From positions 4,037 to 68,036 of the forward strand of contig CBDASI010000001.1 of the NCBI GenBank assembly GCA_965199585.1: a stretch of 64,000 nt of DNA. The letters are read 5' to 3'. The DNA is from JAVVHH01 sp965199585 (GTDB lineage: Bacteria; Pseudomonadota; Alphaproteobacteria; Acetobacterales; Acetobacteraceae). The stretch's first letter is position 1. The number at the start of each line of letters is the position of its first letter. Under the pieces are notes generated by a model. That model searched no databases, was not told where the DNA came from, and was given only the letters and a program-made list of their open reading frames with translations. This document shows, one piece after another, positions 8,542 through 17,167 of the stretch. Position numbers and translations under genes: made by a program.

Positions 8542-9225
8542 GTGAGCGAGGCAAAGCGCGCGCTGGTCACGGGCGCAAGCTCCGGGATCGGCGCGGCGAT
8601 CGTCGCCCGGCTGCTGCGGGAGGGCTGGTCCGTGATCGGGATCAGCCGCTCGCGGCCCGAGTTCGGCGGGCCCGGCTTCGAACACCGGGCGGCCGATCTC
8701 GGCGACCCCGCCTCGCTCGCCGCGGGCCTCGCCGACCTCGCGCCGGTGGATGCCCTGGTCCATGCCGCGGGCGTCCTGCGCGTCGGCCGGCTGGAGGAGG
8801 ATACCGACGCCGATGCGCGGACCATGTGGCGCCTGCATGTCGAGGCGGCGACCCAGCTCGTCCGCTGGGCAGCGCCGGGCCTGCCGGAGGCGGGCCGGAT
8901 CGTGCTGATCGGCAGCCGCGTCGCGAACGGCGCCGCGGGACGCGGTCAATATGCCGCCAGCAAGGCGGCGCTGGTGGGCCTCGCCCGCTCCTGGGCCGCC
9001 GAACTCGCCCCGCGCGCCATCACCGTCAACGTGGTGGCCCCCGGCGCCACCGACACGCCCATGCTGCGCGACCCCGCCCGCAGCGCCAGCGCGCCCAAGC
9101 TGCCGCCCCTCGGCCGCTTCGTACGGCCGGAGGAAGTGGCCGGGCTCGTCGGTTTCCTGCTGTCGGACGACGGGGGCAGCATGACCGGGCAGTCGCTGGT
9201 GATGTGCGGCGGTTCTAGTTTGTAG
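8542..9225 (+). CDS. SDR-family oxidoreductase
   Basis: Classical short-chain dehydrogenase, 227 residues from the GTG at 8542. The cofactor motif TGASSGIG is at 10-17, the NAG-equivalent motif is HAAG, the catalytic residues are Ser125, Tyr137 and Lys141 (YAASK), and the C-terminus ends in a DGGSMTGQSLVMCGGSSL segment. The frame also contains an upstream start at 8494, but that would overlap the receptor gene by more than 40 bases and adds no homology, so the GTG four bases after the receptor stop is preferred. It is probably the last gene of the acid-sugar operon, oxidising or reducing a hydroxyl group on the same substrate. Substrate unknown. Confidence 0.82.
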   Translation: MSEAKRALVTGASSGIGAAIVARLLREGWSVIGISRSRPEFGGPGFEHRAADLGDPASLAAGLADLAPVDALVHAAGVLRVGRLEEDTDADARTMWRLHVEAATQLVRWAAPGLPEAGRIVLIGSRVANGAAGRGQYAASKAALVGLARSWAAELAPRAITVNVVAPGATDTPMLRDPARSASAPKLPPLGRFVRPEEVAGLVGFLLSDDGGSMTGQSLVMCGGSSL

Positions 9226-9232
9226 CCCTGCC

Positions 9233-9266
9233 GGGGCGCCCGAACGACGACCACCGTTCGGGCCCC
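9233..9266. terminator. Bidirectional GC hairpin between convergent genes
   Basis: The stretch contains CCCGAACG and its exact complement CGTTCGGG separated by a short loop, and the stem extends through GGGG/CCCC with a two-base bulge. It lies between the stops of the plus-strand SDR gene and the minus-strand enolase-superfamily gene, the expected place for a shared terminator. There is no T tract, so the termination mode is uncertain. Confidence 0.55.
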
Positions 9267-9273
9267 GAGGCGC

Positions 9274-10467
9274 TCAGCCGAGCGTGCTGTGACGCTGGAT
9301 CTTCGCCGGATCGATCACGAGGCCGAGTCCGGGCCGATCGTCGAGCCCGACCTTGCCGCCCACGGGCGTGATGGGGTCGAGCAGGAAGTGCTGCCAGCCC
9401 ACGTTGAATTTCTCCAGGTTCTCGACGGAGGGACAAAGGTCGGGCGGCTGGGCCGCAACGATGTGCGCGCAGACTGCCAGGCTTTCCCCATGGGGAATGA
9501 CCTGCTTGCCGAATACGGAAGCGAGAGTGCAGATCGCGGTGATCTCGGTGATCCCGCCGCACCACATCGGATCAGCCTGGACGATGTCGAGCGCCCGGCG
9601 CTGGAACAAGTCGAGGAAGCCCCAGCGGGTATACTCGTGCTCGCCGCCGGCGATGCGGATCGGTGAGCGACGGGTCAGCTCCGCCATCGCGTCGATCATA
9701 TCGGGGAGCACCGGTTCCTCGAGCCAGAATGGTTTCCAGCGGACCGCTTCGGCGGCAAAGTCGAGCGTGTAGGGCACGGTCCAGCTGTTCCAGGCGTCGA
9801 GCATGATCTCGCAATCGTCGCCGGCGCCGGCACGGGCGGCTTCGAGCATGGCGAGATTCTTGGACAAACCCGCTTTGCCCTCGCCCGGCCCGTGGCGAAA
9901 GAACCATTTCTGGCCCCAATAGCCCTGTTCGGCAAACCGGCGGGCTTGTTGAACAACGGCCTCCGGCGCGACCGGGTACGCGAGAGCGGAGACGTAGACG
10001 GGGAGTTCGCTGCGGGTGGGCCCGCCGAGCAGGCGGTAGAGCGGCTGGCCCATGACCTTCCCCTTGAGATCCCAAAGCGCGCAGTCGATGGCGGAGATCG
10101 CCATCATCGGGAGGCCTTTGCGGCCGTGGATGGCCGCGCGGTAGAGGACGTCCCAGATCATGGTGGTCGCCAACGGATCGAGGCCGACGACCAGCGACTT
10201 CATCTGCAGGGCGAGGATGGCCGGGGCAAGGCCGATCGGGCCGAACAGACCGGACACGCCCTCATCGGTGTCGACGTAGAGGAAGCGGCCGGTGATGGCG
10301 AGTTTGCCGGGCGCGACCTCGCGCGGCAGGTTGTCTTCCGAGCCCCACTCGCGGGCGCGGAAGGTTTCGTAAATGTCGGTGGGGCGAACCTGCCGGTTGC
10401 CGTAATACGGACCATCGTAGTCGCGCTCGCCTTCATAGACGACGCAGCGCAGATCGGTAATTCGCAT
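9274..10467 (-). CDS. Enolase-superfamily acid-sugar dehydratase, RhmD-like
   Basis: Mandelate racemase/enolase superfamily member of 397 residues. The capping domain covers about 1-140 and the barrel follows. Mg2+ ligands are Asp224 (LDAW), Glu250 (LEEP) and Glu276 (GGEHE), with catalytic Asp299 and His326 (IPHGES). The QKWFFRHGPGEGKAG stretch and the WTVPYTLD segment resemble the L-rhamnonate dehydratase subgroup, which lacks the usual KxK pair. The start is the ATG at 10467, not the longer open frame that runs into the permease gene. As last gene of a sugar ABC importer operon it probably dehydrates an aldonic acid to a 2-keto-3-deoxy acid. L-rhamnonate itself is only one candidate. Confidence 0.82.
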   Translation of the reverse strand: MRITDLRCVVYEGERDYDGPYYGNRQVRPTDIYETFRAREWGSEDNLPREVAPGKLAITGRFLYVDTDEGVSGLFGPIGLAPAILALQMKSLVVGLDPLATTMIWDVLYRAAIHGRKGLPMMAISAIDCALWDLKGKVMGQPLYRLLGGPTRSELPVYVSALAYPVAPEAVVQQARRFAEQGYWGQKWFFRHGPGEGKAGLSKNLAMLEAARAGAGDDCEIMLDAWNSWTVPYTLDFAAEAVRWKPFWLEEPVLPDMIDAMAELTRRSPIRIAGGEHEYTRWGFLDLFQRRALDIVQADPMWCGGITEITAICTLASVFGKQVIPHGESLAVCAHIVAAQPPDLCPSVENLEKFNVGWQHFLLDPITPVGGKVGLDDRPGLGLVIDPAKIQRHSTLG

Positions 10468-10475
10468 GGGATTTC

Positions 10476-11309
10476 TCAGCCCTTCACCGCGCCAGAGGTC
10501 AAGCCTTCGACGATGCGTTTCTGGAAAATGAGGGCCAAGACGACCACCGGGACGGTAACGACCGTGGACGCGGCGGTGATCTTGCCCCAGGGAAGCTCGT
10601 GTTCGCTCTGCCCGCTGAACAGGGCGATGGCGACGGGGACGGTGCGGGCCTGGTTGTCGGCGGTCAGCGTGAGCGCGAAGAGGAACTCGTTCCAGGCGTT
10701 GATGAAGGAAAGCAGCCCGGTGGCGACGAGGCCGGGGCCGGCGAGAGGGATGATGACGCGCCAGAGGAGTTGCAGCGGGCTCGCGCCATCGATGGTCGCA
10801 GCCTCGTCGAGCGTGTCGGGAATGTCCTTGACGAAATTCGTGAGCACCCACACGCAGAAGGGCAGCGTGAAGATCATGTACGAAAGAATCAGCGCGCCAT
10901 AGGTGTTGTAGAGTCCCAGAGCACGGGCGAGCGTGAACAGACCGCCGAGGACGGCGATCTGCGGAAAGGTACTCATCCCGAGGATGACGTAGAGCGTCAC
11001 TTGCTTGCCCGCGAATTTGTAACGGGCGAGCGCGTAGGCCGCCAAGGCGGACAGGGCGAGGGAGAGGAAGGTGACGCCGCCCGCGACGATCAACGAATTC
11101 AGGATGGACCGGACAAAGGAGCCATCGGCGAGAACGGCGCGGTAGTTGTCGAGCGTGATCTGCCGCGGCCAGTAGGAGAGCGGCGTGCTGAACAATTCCG
11201 CCGCCGGCTTCAGCGAGTTCACGATCATCCAGTAGAACGGGAACAGGATGTAGAACAGGGTGAGCCCGAGCAATACGTAGAAGGCAGCGCGGGAGAGGAA
11301 ACGTTTCAT
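10476..11309 (-). CDS. Carbohydrate ABC importer permease, MalG type
   Basis: Inner-membrane permease of 277 residues with six predicted hydrophobic segments, beginning AFYVLLGLTLFYILFPFYWM. The EAA loop is present as DEAATIDGASPLQLLWRVIIPL. Starting with MKRFL, it begins two bases before the stop of the partner permease at 11312, so the two are translationally coupled. The distal segment FINAWNEFLFAL is characteristic of CUT1-family MalG-like subunits. It acts with the MalF-type partner and the receptor at 12268. No ATPase gene is visible in this operon, so a shared MsmX-like ATPase encoded elsewhere must energise it. Confidence 0.88.
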   Translation of the reverse strand: MKRFLSRAAFYVLLGLTLFYILFPFYWMIVNSLKPAAELFSTPLSYWPRQITLDNYRAVLADGSFVRSILNSLIVAGGVTFLSLALSALAAYALARYKFAGKQVTLYVILGMSTFPQIAVLGGLFTLARALGLYNTYGALILSYMIFTLPFCVWVLTNFVKDIPDTLDEAATIDGASPLQLLWRVIIPLAGPGLVATGLLSFINAWNEFLFALTLTADNQARTVPVAIALFSGQSEHELPWGKITAASTVVTVPVVVLALIFQKRIVEGLTSGAVKG

Positions 11310-11311
11310 GG

Positions 11312-12208
11312 TCAGCGTTCCTCCACGTTGAGCACGCGCATGTAGATGATCGTGCCGACGATGATGAGCAGGAATATTTCCACCGACGCCGCGGAGCCGG
11401 CGCCCACGAGGCCGAACTCGATCATCTGCTGGCGGGCGAACATGGAGATCGTGACCGTGGCAGGCGCATTGCCGGTCATGACGTAGACGATGTCGAAGAC
11501 GCGCAGCGCATCGAGCATGCGGAACACCACGACGACGGCGATCCCGCCGCGGATCATCGGCAGGGTGACCCGCCAGAAGCGAGACAGGGCGCCGGCGCCA
11601 TCGATCTCGGCCGCCTCGTAGAGCTCGTTGGGAATGCCTTGTAGCGAGGCAAGGATCAGGAGCGTGACGAAGGGGACGAACTTCCAGGTCGACATCGCGA
11701 TGATCGCCCACATCGCCGTACTGGGATTGTTGAGCCAGGCGACGGGATCGTGGATCAGGCCGAGGCGCAAGAAGGCGTCGTTCACGACGCCGAACGCGTC
11801 GTGATACATCCATTTCCAGAGCTGCGAAGCGACCGTCAGCGCAATGACCAGGGGGACGAGGTTGGCAGCACGGACGAATTTGCGGCCGGGGAAACGCTGG
11901 TTGAGCACCAGGGCGAAGGTGACGCCGAGAACGATCTGCAGGCAAACGCTGGCGACGGCGAAATACACGGTGTTGTAGACGGCGGACCACCATTCCGGGC
12001 TCGCGTGCAGGTCGAGGTAATTGTCGAACCCGACGAAGCGGGCTTCGTCGGAGAAGAAATTGGTGTCGGTGAAGCTGAGCCAGATCGTGCGGCCGAGCGG
12101 GTACAGCCCGACGGCGAGCAGGACGAGGAAAGTGGGAGCCAGGAACATCGCGGCGGTGCGTGCTTGCGCGCCCGCCATCGTTCTCTTGCTCCGGACGATG
12201 GAAGCCAT
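11312..12208 (-). CDS. Carbohydrate ABC importer permease, MalF type
   Basis: A 298-residue inner-membrane permease of the CUT1 family. Hydrophobic segments start at about residue 20 (AAMFLAPTFLVLLAVGLYPL), and the EAA coupling loop reads YEAAEIDGAGALSRFWRVTLP. The ATG at 12208 is chosen because it gives the short cytoplasmic N-terminus normal for the family. The longer frame overlaps the receptor gene. It lies between the receptor gene and the MalG-type gene in the usual order receptor, F, G. Substrate specificity is not encoded here. Confidence 0.87.
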   Translation of the reverse strand: MASIVRSKRTMAGAQARTAAMFLAPTFLVLLAVGLYPLGRTIWLSFTDTNFFSDEARFVGFDNYLDLHASPEWWSAVYNTVYFAVASVCLQIVLGVTFALVLNQRFPGRKFVRAANLVPLVIALTVASQLWKWMYHDAFGVVNDAFLRLGLIHDPVAWLNNPSTAMWAIIAMSTWKFVPFVTLLILASLQGIPNELYEAAEIDGAGALSRFWRVTLPMIRGGIAVVVVFRMLDALRVFDIVYVMTGNAPATVTISMFARQQMIEFGLVGAGSAASVEIFLLIIVGTIIYMRVLNVEER

Positions 12209-12267
12209 TGGCGGATATCCTGGACTGTCGTGGGGCGTGGCGCGGAACCACGCCCACTCGGAGGTTC

Positions 12268-13551
12268 TTACCAGCCGCGACCCTTGATGCGGTTCAGCTC
12301 GCGGTCGAGCTGTTCCAGACGTTCGGGGACCTTGGCGCGGCCCGTCATCATGTCGTTGACCGCCCGCAGCGCCGCATTGGACACCTGAGAGTATTTGGTC
12401 CCGGTCGAAGCCGAAGGGCGGGTCACGAGATCGAAATTCTGTGCGGTCTCGATCCAGGGATAGCTGGCAAGGATGTCCGGATCCTTCAGCAATTCGGGAT
12501 ACCCGGGCAGGCGCGCGAGCTTGAGCATGCGCTGCTTCTGGTTCTCCGGGGTATTGATGAACTTGATCAGGTCTGCGGCGAGTTGCGGGTTCTTGGAGAA
12601 CTTCGGGATCCAGAGCTGCCAGCCGCCGAGGCCGGAGGCGGACTTGCCGTTGGGACCGTGCGGGATGGCCGTGACGGCGAACTTGTCCTTCACCGCCGAG
12701 CCGTCCGCCTGCATGGCCGCGAACGCGTACGGCCAGTTGCGCATGAACAGGTAATTGCCGGACTGGAACGCGCCGCGGGCGTCGTCGATGATGTAGGCGG
12801 TGACACCGGGGGGCACGGTCTTGCCGACCCAGGAGGTCAGCTCTTCGAGGGCGGCGCGGGCATTGGAATTGTTGGCGGTGACGGTACCGTCCTTGTCGAC
12901 CCAGGTCCCGCCCCCGTAAGAGCTGATCCATTCGACGATGTCGGTCGCAAAGCCCTCGTAGACCGAGCCGGGATACACGAAGCCCCAGAAATTGGGATTG
13001 CCCGCAGCGCGCTCGCCGGCTTGTATCTTTTCCGACATTTCGCGGACGTCGGCCCAGGTCTTCGGCGGTTCGTCGTAACCGTATTTCTTGAGCAGGTCGG
13101 TCCGGTAGTAGAACAGCCCGATGTCGCCGTAGAACGGCACCGCGATGAGGCGCCCGCCGATCGTGTTGAGGGCGATGGTCGCCGGGGTATAGCGGGCAAT
13201 ATCGTCGGCGGCGAAGTATTGCTTCATGTCCACGGCAAAGCGTTCCATCATGCCCTGCCAGACGACGTCCATCGCGTAGATGTCGATGTCGCTGTTCCCT
13301 GCGGCGAGGTTCTGCTGCATGATGGCGAGGATCTCCGTGCCGTTATTGGGCACACTGAGGATCTCGACTTTGGCGTTGTTCTTGGCTTCCCATGGCTTGA
13401 TCTGCTCGCGCAGGAAGTCGATGGTCGGGCCAGACCAGGCACCGGGCATCAAGGTGATCTTCTGCTGCGCATAGGCGGTGCCAGCGGCCAACGTGATGGC
13501 CAGCGCCGCCGCGAGACCGAATCCCCTGCGTTTCATCGTCGTTCCATTCAT
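12268..13551 (-). CDS. Sugar ABC importer substrate-binding protein (SBP family 1)
   Basis: Extracellular solute-binding protein, about 427 residues, with a classical signal peptide (KRRGFGLAAALAITLAAGTAYAQQ). Family 1 features include the PNNGTEILAIMQQNLAAG region, AVPFYGDIGLFYYRTDLLKKYG in the hinge-proximal part and the PPKTWADV motif. Two ATGs are plausible (13551 and 13536), and the first has a GGGAAGAAAC-like leader. The receptor feeds the MalF/MalG-type pair. Notably, the preceding gene is a LacI regulator carrying its own domain of the same fold, so sensing and uptake of the ligand may be linked. Confidence 0.87.
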   Translation of the reverse strand: MNGTTMKRRGFGLAAALAITLAAGTAYAQQKITLMPGAWSGPTIDFLREQIKPWEAKNNAKVEILSVPNNGTEILAIMQQNLAAGNSDIDIYAMDVVWQGMMERFAVDMKQYFAADDIARYTPATIALNTIGGRLIAVPFYGDIGLFYYRTDLLKKYGYDEPPKTWADVREMSEKIQAGERAAGNPNFWGFVYPGSVYEGFATDIVEWISSYGGGTWVDKDGTVTANNSNARAALEELTSWVGKTVPPGVTAYIIDDARGAFQSGNYLFMRNWPYAFAAMQADGSAVKDKFAVTAIPHGPNGKSASGLGGWQLWIPKFSKNPQLAADLIKFINTPENQKQRMLKLARLPGYPELLKDPDILASYPWIETAQNFDLVTRPSASTGTKYSQVSNAALRAVNDMMTGRAKVPERLEQLDRELNRIKGRGW

Positions 13552-13595
13552 GACGTTTCTTCCCTTGTTGACCGCAGCATCCGCCGCCGCAGTAT

Positions 13596-15833
13596 TCATT
13601 GACCCAGTATCGTGCGGAGCGTGCCCGCAGCGGCCCGCAGCGCCGCCCGGGGCGAGACGTCTCCGCGCAACGCTGCATGGACGTGACTGCCGACGATCTG
13701 CTCGTAGCGAAATTCGCTCAACTTGCCCTCGGTGGTGACCAGCGAGATGGCGCGGGCGCGTGACTTCGGAAACAACTCGACGGCCTGACCGAGCCACGGG
13801 TAAACCGACCGCAGCTCGAGGCTGTTGTAGAGCGCCAGTGCCGGCGTCGAGCCGCCCATGATGGTGAGCGGGATCGCCATCTCCATCCCCGCAGCCCAGG
13901 ACATCCAGTCGAAGGCGAGATCAGGCCGGGCGCATTCGGCGACGATGCCGACGGACCAGCCACCCAGAACGGGCACCCCGCCGGGCACCGGGGCATAGCC
14001 GATCTTGCCGACCACTTGCGACGCGCTGCGATCCGTCAGCGGCGCCGCCGGGGCGCAAAACAGCACCACCATGGCCACGTCGCCGGACGCGAAATCGGCC
14101 ACCTGGCCGGAGCGCGACCTGGTCTCCCAACCCGGTGCCGCATAGGCCGTGCTCTCGACGTAATTTGCCAGCACGTCTTCGGCCTCGCGGTTGTCGAGCG
14201 TCACCCGGCCGGCCTCGTCCAGCACATGGGCGTTGCTGCCCCAGAGCCGGGTCAGGAACTCGACCATCGCGCCATGCGGCGGGTTCGTCCCGAGCGAGAT
14301 CCCGTAACTGGTCGGCGAGGTCGGGTTGCAGGCCCGGGTGAAGAAGCGGGCGACGGTGTTGAACTCGCCCCAGCTCTCCGGCGGGCGCAGGTCGTCGCCG
14401 GTCATGTCGCGGTAAGCGAGGCGGTGGCGGGGGTCGTCGAACAGGTCCTTGCGGTAGAACAGCAATTCGACGTCGAACCGCGATGGCAGCGCGAAACAGC
14501 CGCCCCCCTGGCGGCAGGTCGCGTCGAGCACGCCGGGCACGAGGCCGCGGACGAGTTCGGGATGCTGCTCGAGGCGGTCGTCCAGGCGCAGCAGCGCCCC
14601 GGCCGAGGCGAGCTCGCCCATCCACGGCTGGTCGATCTCGACGACGTCGTATTCGGCGCGCGCCGCGGGGTCGTTGAGCACGCCGTGCAGCTGCTCGGCC
14701 GACATTGCTTCGATCTCCACCCGCGCGCCGGTGCGGTCCTCGAAATGCGGCTGCAGGGCCGAAAGCGCCTGGCGCGACATGCTCTCGAACATCAGGACCC
14801 GCAGGCTTTCGCCAGGCGCTCTGCGTCGCGTCATGAGCCTCGGCTGCGCGTTTCGCGCCACGGCGGCCAGCCGGCGGTCGAGGCCGTCATGCTCCACCGG
14901 AGTGCGCATGTTGTCGAGCAGTGCCCCGGCCGCGGCCGCGCCGAGCTGCAGACCGCATCGCCGCACCACCGGCTCCAAGTATTCGTCCGCATTCGCCCAA
15001 GACTGCTCATCGATCGCGACGACGTGCACGGGGGACTGCAACTGGCTGGATAGTATCTCCAACGCCTTGCGTGCGCCGCGTTGGATGGCCGACGACGTCG
15101 ACAGCACCAGGTCGACAGGCTGCTCCCGCGCGATGGCGCTGACCAAAACGCGAAACGCCGTTTCCGCGTCGTCGTTGGTCTCCAGCACGGTCCCGGCGGT
15201 GGCCGGCTGAAGGCCAATCCCCTCCCGGAAGCCGTCCGCCGCGCGTCGTTCACTGGAATAGCTCAGCGGCCCGGTGAGCAGCACGAGGTTCCGGTAGCCT
15301 CGACGCGTCAGATCCCGCGTCGCTTCTGCCATCGATCGCCGAACGTCCTGCTCGACGAAGGTGAAGCCGCCGCCGACGGGTTCACGTTCGAGAAACACCA
15401 GATGCACACCGGCCTGTCGCAGCTCGTCAGCCCGCGCCATGTCGTCCGGCTGGCACGTGACGATCAGCACCCCGGCGGCGCGCTGCTGCAAGCTCATCTG
15501 CAGCAGATCGTTCTCCTTGGAGCGAACCTCCGACGTTACGTGGAGTGCCGCCAGATAGCCGTGATCGCCGAGCACGCGTTCGGCCCCGGTGAACAGCGCG
15601 CTGAAGTGCAAATCCGTCACCGACGGCACGATGACGTTCACCAGCGACGATTTCTGCGTTTTCAGCTGCCAGGCGGAGTAATGCCGCTGGTAGCCGAGTT
15701 GGTCGACCGCTTCGCGCACGCGACGCACGATCTCACGCTGCACCGACGCCCGCTCATTGAGAACGTTCGACACGGTGGCGACAGAGACGCCCGCTTCCCG
15801 CGCGACATCCTTGATGGTGGCAAACCGGTGCAT
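13596..15833 (-). CDS. LacI repressor fused to a C-terminal solute-binding-protein domain
   Basis: A 745-residue protein with three parts. Residues 1-57 are a LacI helix-turn-helix (TIKDVAREAGVSVATVSNVL and hinge helix). Residues 60-335 are a LacI/PBP1-type effector domain. From about 343 to the end is an added family 1 solute-binding-protein domain (ESLRVLMFESMSRQALSALQ, FALPSRFDVELLFYRKDLF, PPESWGEFN, FDWMSWAAG). There is no signal peptide and the DNA-binding head is intact, so the whole protein must be cytoplasmic. It heads the sugar importer operon, and a perfect palindrome 10 bases upstream of its start suggests autoregulation. Ordinary LacI repressors are about 340 residues. The extra domain could bind the imported sugar or an intermediate. 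Confidence 0.85.
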   Translation of the reverse strand: MHRFATIKDVAREAGVSVATVSNVLNERASVQREIVRRVREAVDQLGYQRHYSAWQLKTQKSSLVNVIVPSVTDLHFSALFTGAERVLGDHGYLAALHVTSEVRSKENDLLQMSLQQRAAGVLIVTCQPDDMARADELRQAGVHLVFLEREPVGGGFTFVEQDVRRSMAEATRDLTRRGYRNLVLLTGPLSYSSERRAADGFREGIGLQPATAGTVLETNDDAETAFRVLVSAIAREQPVDLVLSTSSAIQRGARKALEILSSQLQSPVHVVAIDEQSWANADEYLEPVVRRCGLQLGAAAAGALLDNMRTPVEHDGLDRRLAAVARNAQPRLMTRRRAPGESLRVLMFESMSRQALSALQPHFEDRTGARVEIEAMSAEQLHGVLNDPAARAEYDVVEIDQPWMGELASAGALLRLDDRLEQHPELVRGLVPGVLDATCRQGGGCFALPSRFDVELLFYRKDLFDDPRHRLAYRDMTGDDLRPPESWGEFNTVARFFTRACNPTSPTSYGISLGTNPPHGAMVEFLTRLWGSNAHVLDEAGRVTLDNREAEDVLANYVESTAYAAPGWETRSRSGQVADFASGDVAMVVLFCAPAAPLTDRSASQVVGKIGYAPVPGGVPVLGGWSVGIVAECARPDLAFDWMSWAAGMEMAIPLTIMGGSTPALALYNSLELRSVYPWLGQAVELFPKSRARAISLVTTEGKLSEFRYEQIVGSHVHAALRGDVSPRAALRAAAGTLRTILGQ

Positions 15834-15842
15834 TCCCCCGCC

Positions 15843-15856
15843 GTGAAACGTTTCAC
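15843..15856. promoter_or_regulatory. LacI-type operator GTGAAACGTTTCAC
   Basis: Perfect 14-bp inverted repeat with the central CpG typical of LacI/GalR-family operators. It ends 10 bases before the ATG of the LacI-SBP fusion gene, a position where bound repressor would block transcription or early elongation. The operator probably controls the entire minus-strand operon through the dehydratase. The call rests on symmetry, location and family knowledge, not on binding data. Confidence 0.7.
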
Positions 15857-16049
15857 CGCAGTCAGATCGGAACCGTCCGCGATGTCAATCCGCAATCGGC
15901 GCGGGTCCCGAGAGCCGGGCTCGACACCAAGCGATCGTTCGCGGCCCGGCGGAGACGGCGGCGCAGGCGCGGTCTTAGATCGCGACCGGGGCCAACGGTT
16001 CTCTCGCAGTGACGAGGATGGTCGGTTCGTTACTGGGACCGTCGGCCCC

Positions 16050-17054
16050 TCAGCTGCCGGCCCCGTCGGACACGGGCGGGTAGAACGCGTCCTGCCAGCG
16101 GGCGGGTGGGGATTTCAGCTCGTTCTGTTTCGCCATGAAGCTCGCGAACGCCATGGTCCCGGAGGGCGCGGTGCCGAACAGCCTGCCCATCTGCCTCAGG
16201 ATCGTCTCGACCTGGGCAGGGGTGAGCTTGCTCGACTCCGATTGCAGGTAGAGCTCGGTGGCGCGCGCCGGGTCTTGCGCGATGATCCCGCAGGCTTCGT
16301 CGAGCGCCCCGACGACGGCCTTGGTCAGACCGGGCTTGGCTGCGACCTTGGCCGTCGTGCCCAGCACGGCCCCCGTCACCTCCTCACCGAGGATGTCCCT
16401 CGAGCTGGTCACGAGGTGCATGCCGGGTGCGGATTCCAGCACTTCGCTGAACGGTGGCGTGGCGAAATACAGCGTCACGCTTCGGCTCGTCATCAGCGCC
16501 ACGACCGCATCCGGGTGAGGCAGGGACACCATCTGCGTGTCGAGCTTGTGGGCGTCTCCGAACGCCTTCTCCGCGGCCATCCTCAGCAACTCGGCCTGCG
16601 GCGTGTTCGGAGCGGTGACGGCGATCCGGTCGTCCGGGCCGATATCGGCCACCGACTTGATGCCCGGCACGTTGGTGTAAAGGCTGTAGGGCAGGGTCGA
16701 GAGCGAGCACAGCCCACGCACCCCGATGTTCCGCAGCGTCTTCTCCCGCGCGATCAGCACGCCGGGAAGGCCGTACGCGCCGATGTCGATGTTGCCGCTG
16801 ATGAGCGCATCGTTGATCGCGGTGGTGCCGCTGATCCGCGTCAGGGTGACGGCGGCGTTCGCGTCGGCTGCTTTGACGTGGGCGGCGAAGAGACCGAGCC
16901 GGTCCGCGATCATGACCGGCAGGTAGCCGATCCCGTATTGGATGGCGATCGTCAGCGAGGCCGGGGCAGCGCGCGCGCGCGACGGGGCCAGCGCGATTCC
17001 GGCACTGCCACCGGCGAGAGCGAGCGCAGTTCGACGGGTGAGCATGCCGGGCAT
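16050..17054 (-). CDS. Orphan NMT1/TauA-like ABC substrate-binding protein
   Basis: Periplasmic receptor of 334 residues with a twin-arginine-like leader (LTRRTALALAGGSAGIAL, cleavage after ARA). The body resembles NMT1/TauA receptors: LTIAIQYGIGYLPVMIADRLGLF, GNIDIGAYGLPGVLIA, and an ADIGPDDRIAVTAPNTPQ second-lobe start. The ATG at 17054 follows a strong GGAGGAAG ribosome site, which settles the start against the longer frame. No permease or ATPase lies beside it. It is separated from the upstream operon by a strong hairpin, so it probably has its own promoter. It may serve as an extra receptor for another importer. Confidence 0.82.
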   Translation of the reverse strand: MPGMLTRRTALALAGGSAGIALAPSRARAAPASLTIAIQYGIGYLPVMIADRLGLFAAHVKAADANAAVTLTRISGTTAINDALISGNIDIGAYGLPGVLIAREKTLRNIGVRGLCSLSTLPYSLYTNVPGIKSVADIGPDDRIAVTAPNTPQAELLRMAAEKAFGDAHKLDTQMVSLPHPDAVVALMTSRSVTLYFATPPFSEVLESAPGMHLVTSSRDILGEEVTGAVLGTTAKVAAKPGLTKAVVGALDEACGIIAQDPARATELYLQSESSKLTPAQVETILRQMGRLFGTAPSGTMAFASFMAKQNELKSPPARWQDAFYPPVSDGAGS

Positions 17055-17095
17055 TGAACTTCCTCCGCTGCAGCCATTCGGCCTTGATGTGGCAC

Positions 17096-17141
17096 GATAG
17101 AGCACTTCCCGAGCCAAAAAGCTCGGGAGTCGTGCTCTATC
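17096..17141 (-). terminator. Strong hairpin after the ThDP-ligJ operon
   Basis: GATAGAGCAC and CCCGAGC pair with GCTCGGG and GTGCTCTATC around a CAAAAA loop, giving about 17 paired bases with a small internal loop. It lies 27 bases past the stop of the DUF1932 dehydrogenase gene and upstream of the orphan receptor gene, so it most likely terminates the operon above. No poly-T run follows on the minus strand. Confidence 0.6.
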
Positions 17142-17167
17142 TCGTTGCTCGCAGCGGCTGGGCCGCA

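Noticed and set aside
11298..11307. A second LacI-like palindrome GAAACGTTTC
   Set aside because: It falls in the first codons of the MalG-type permease (Met-Lys-Arg-Phe), so the symmetry follows from the coding sequence. The outer bases of the intergenic operator are not both conserved.
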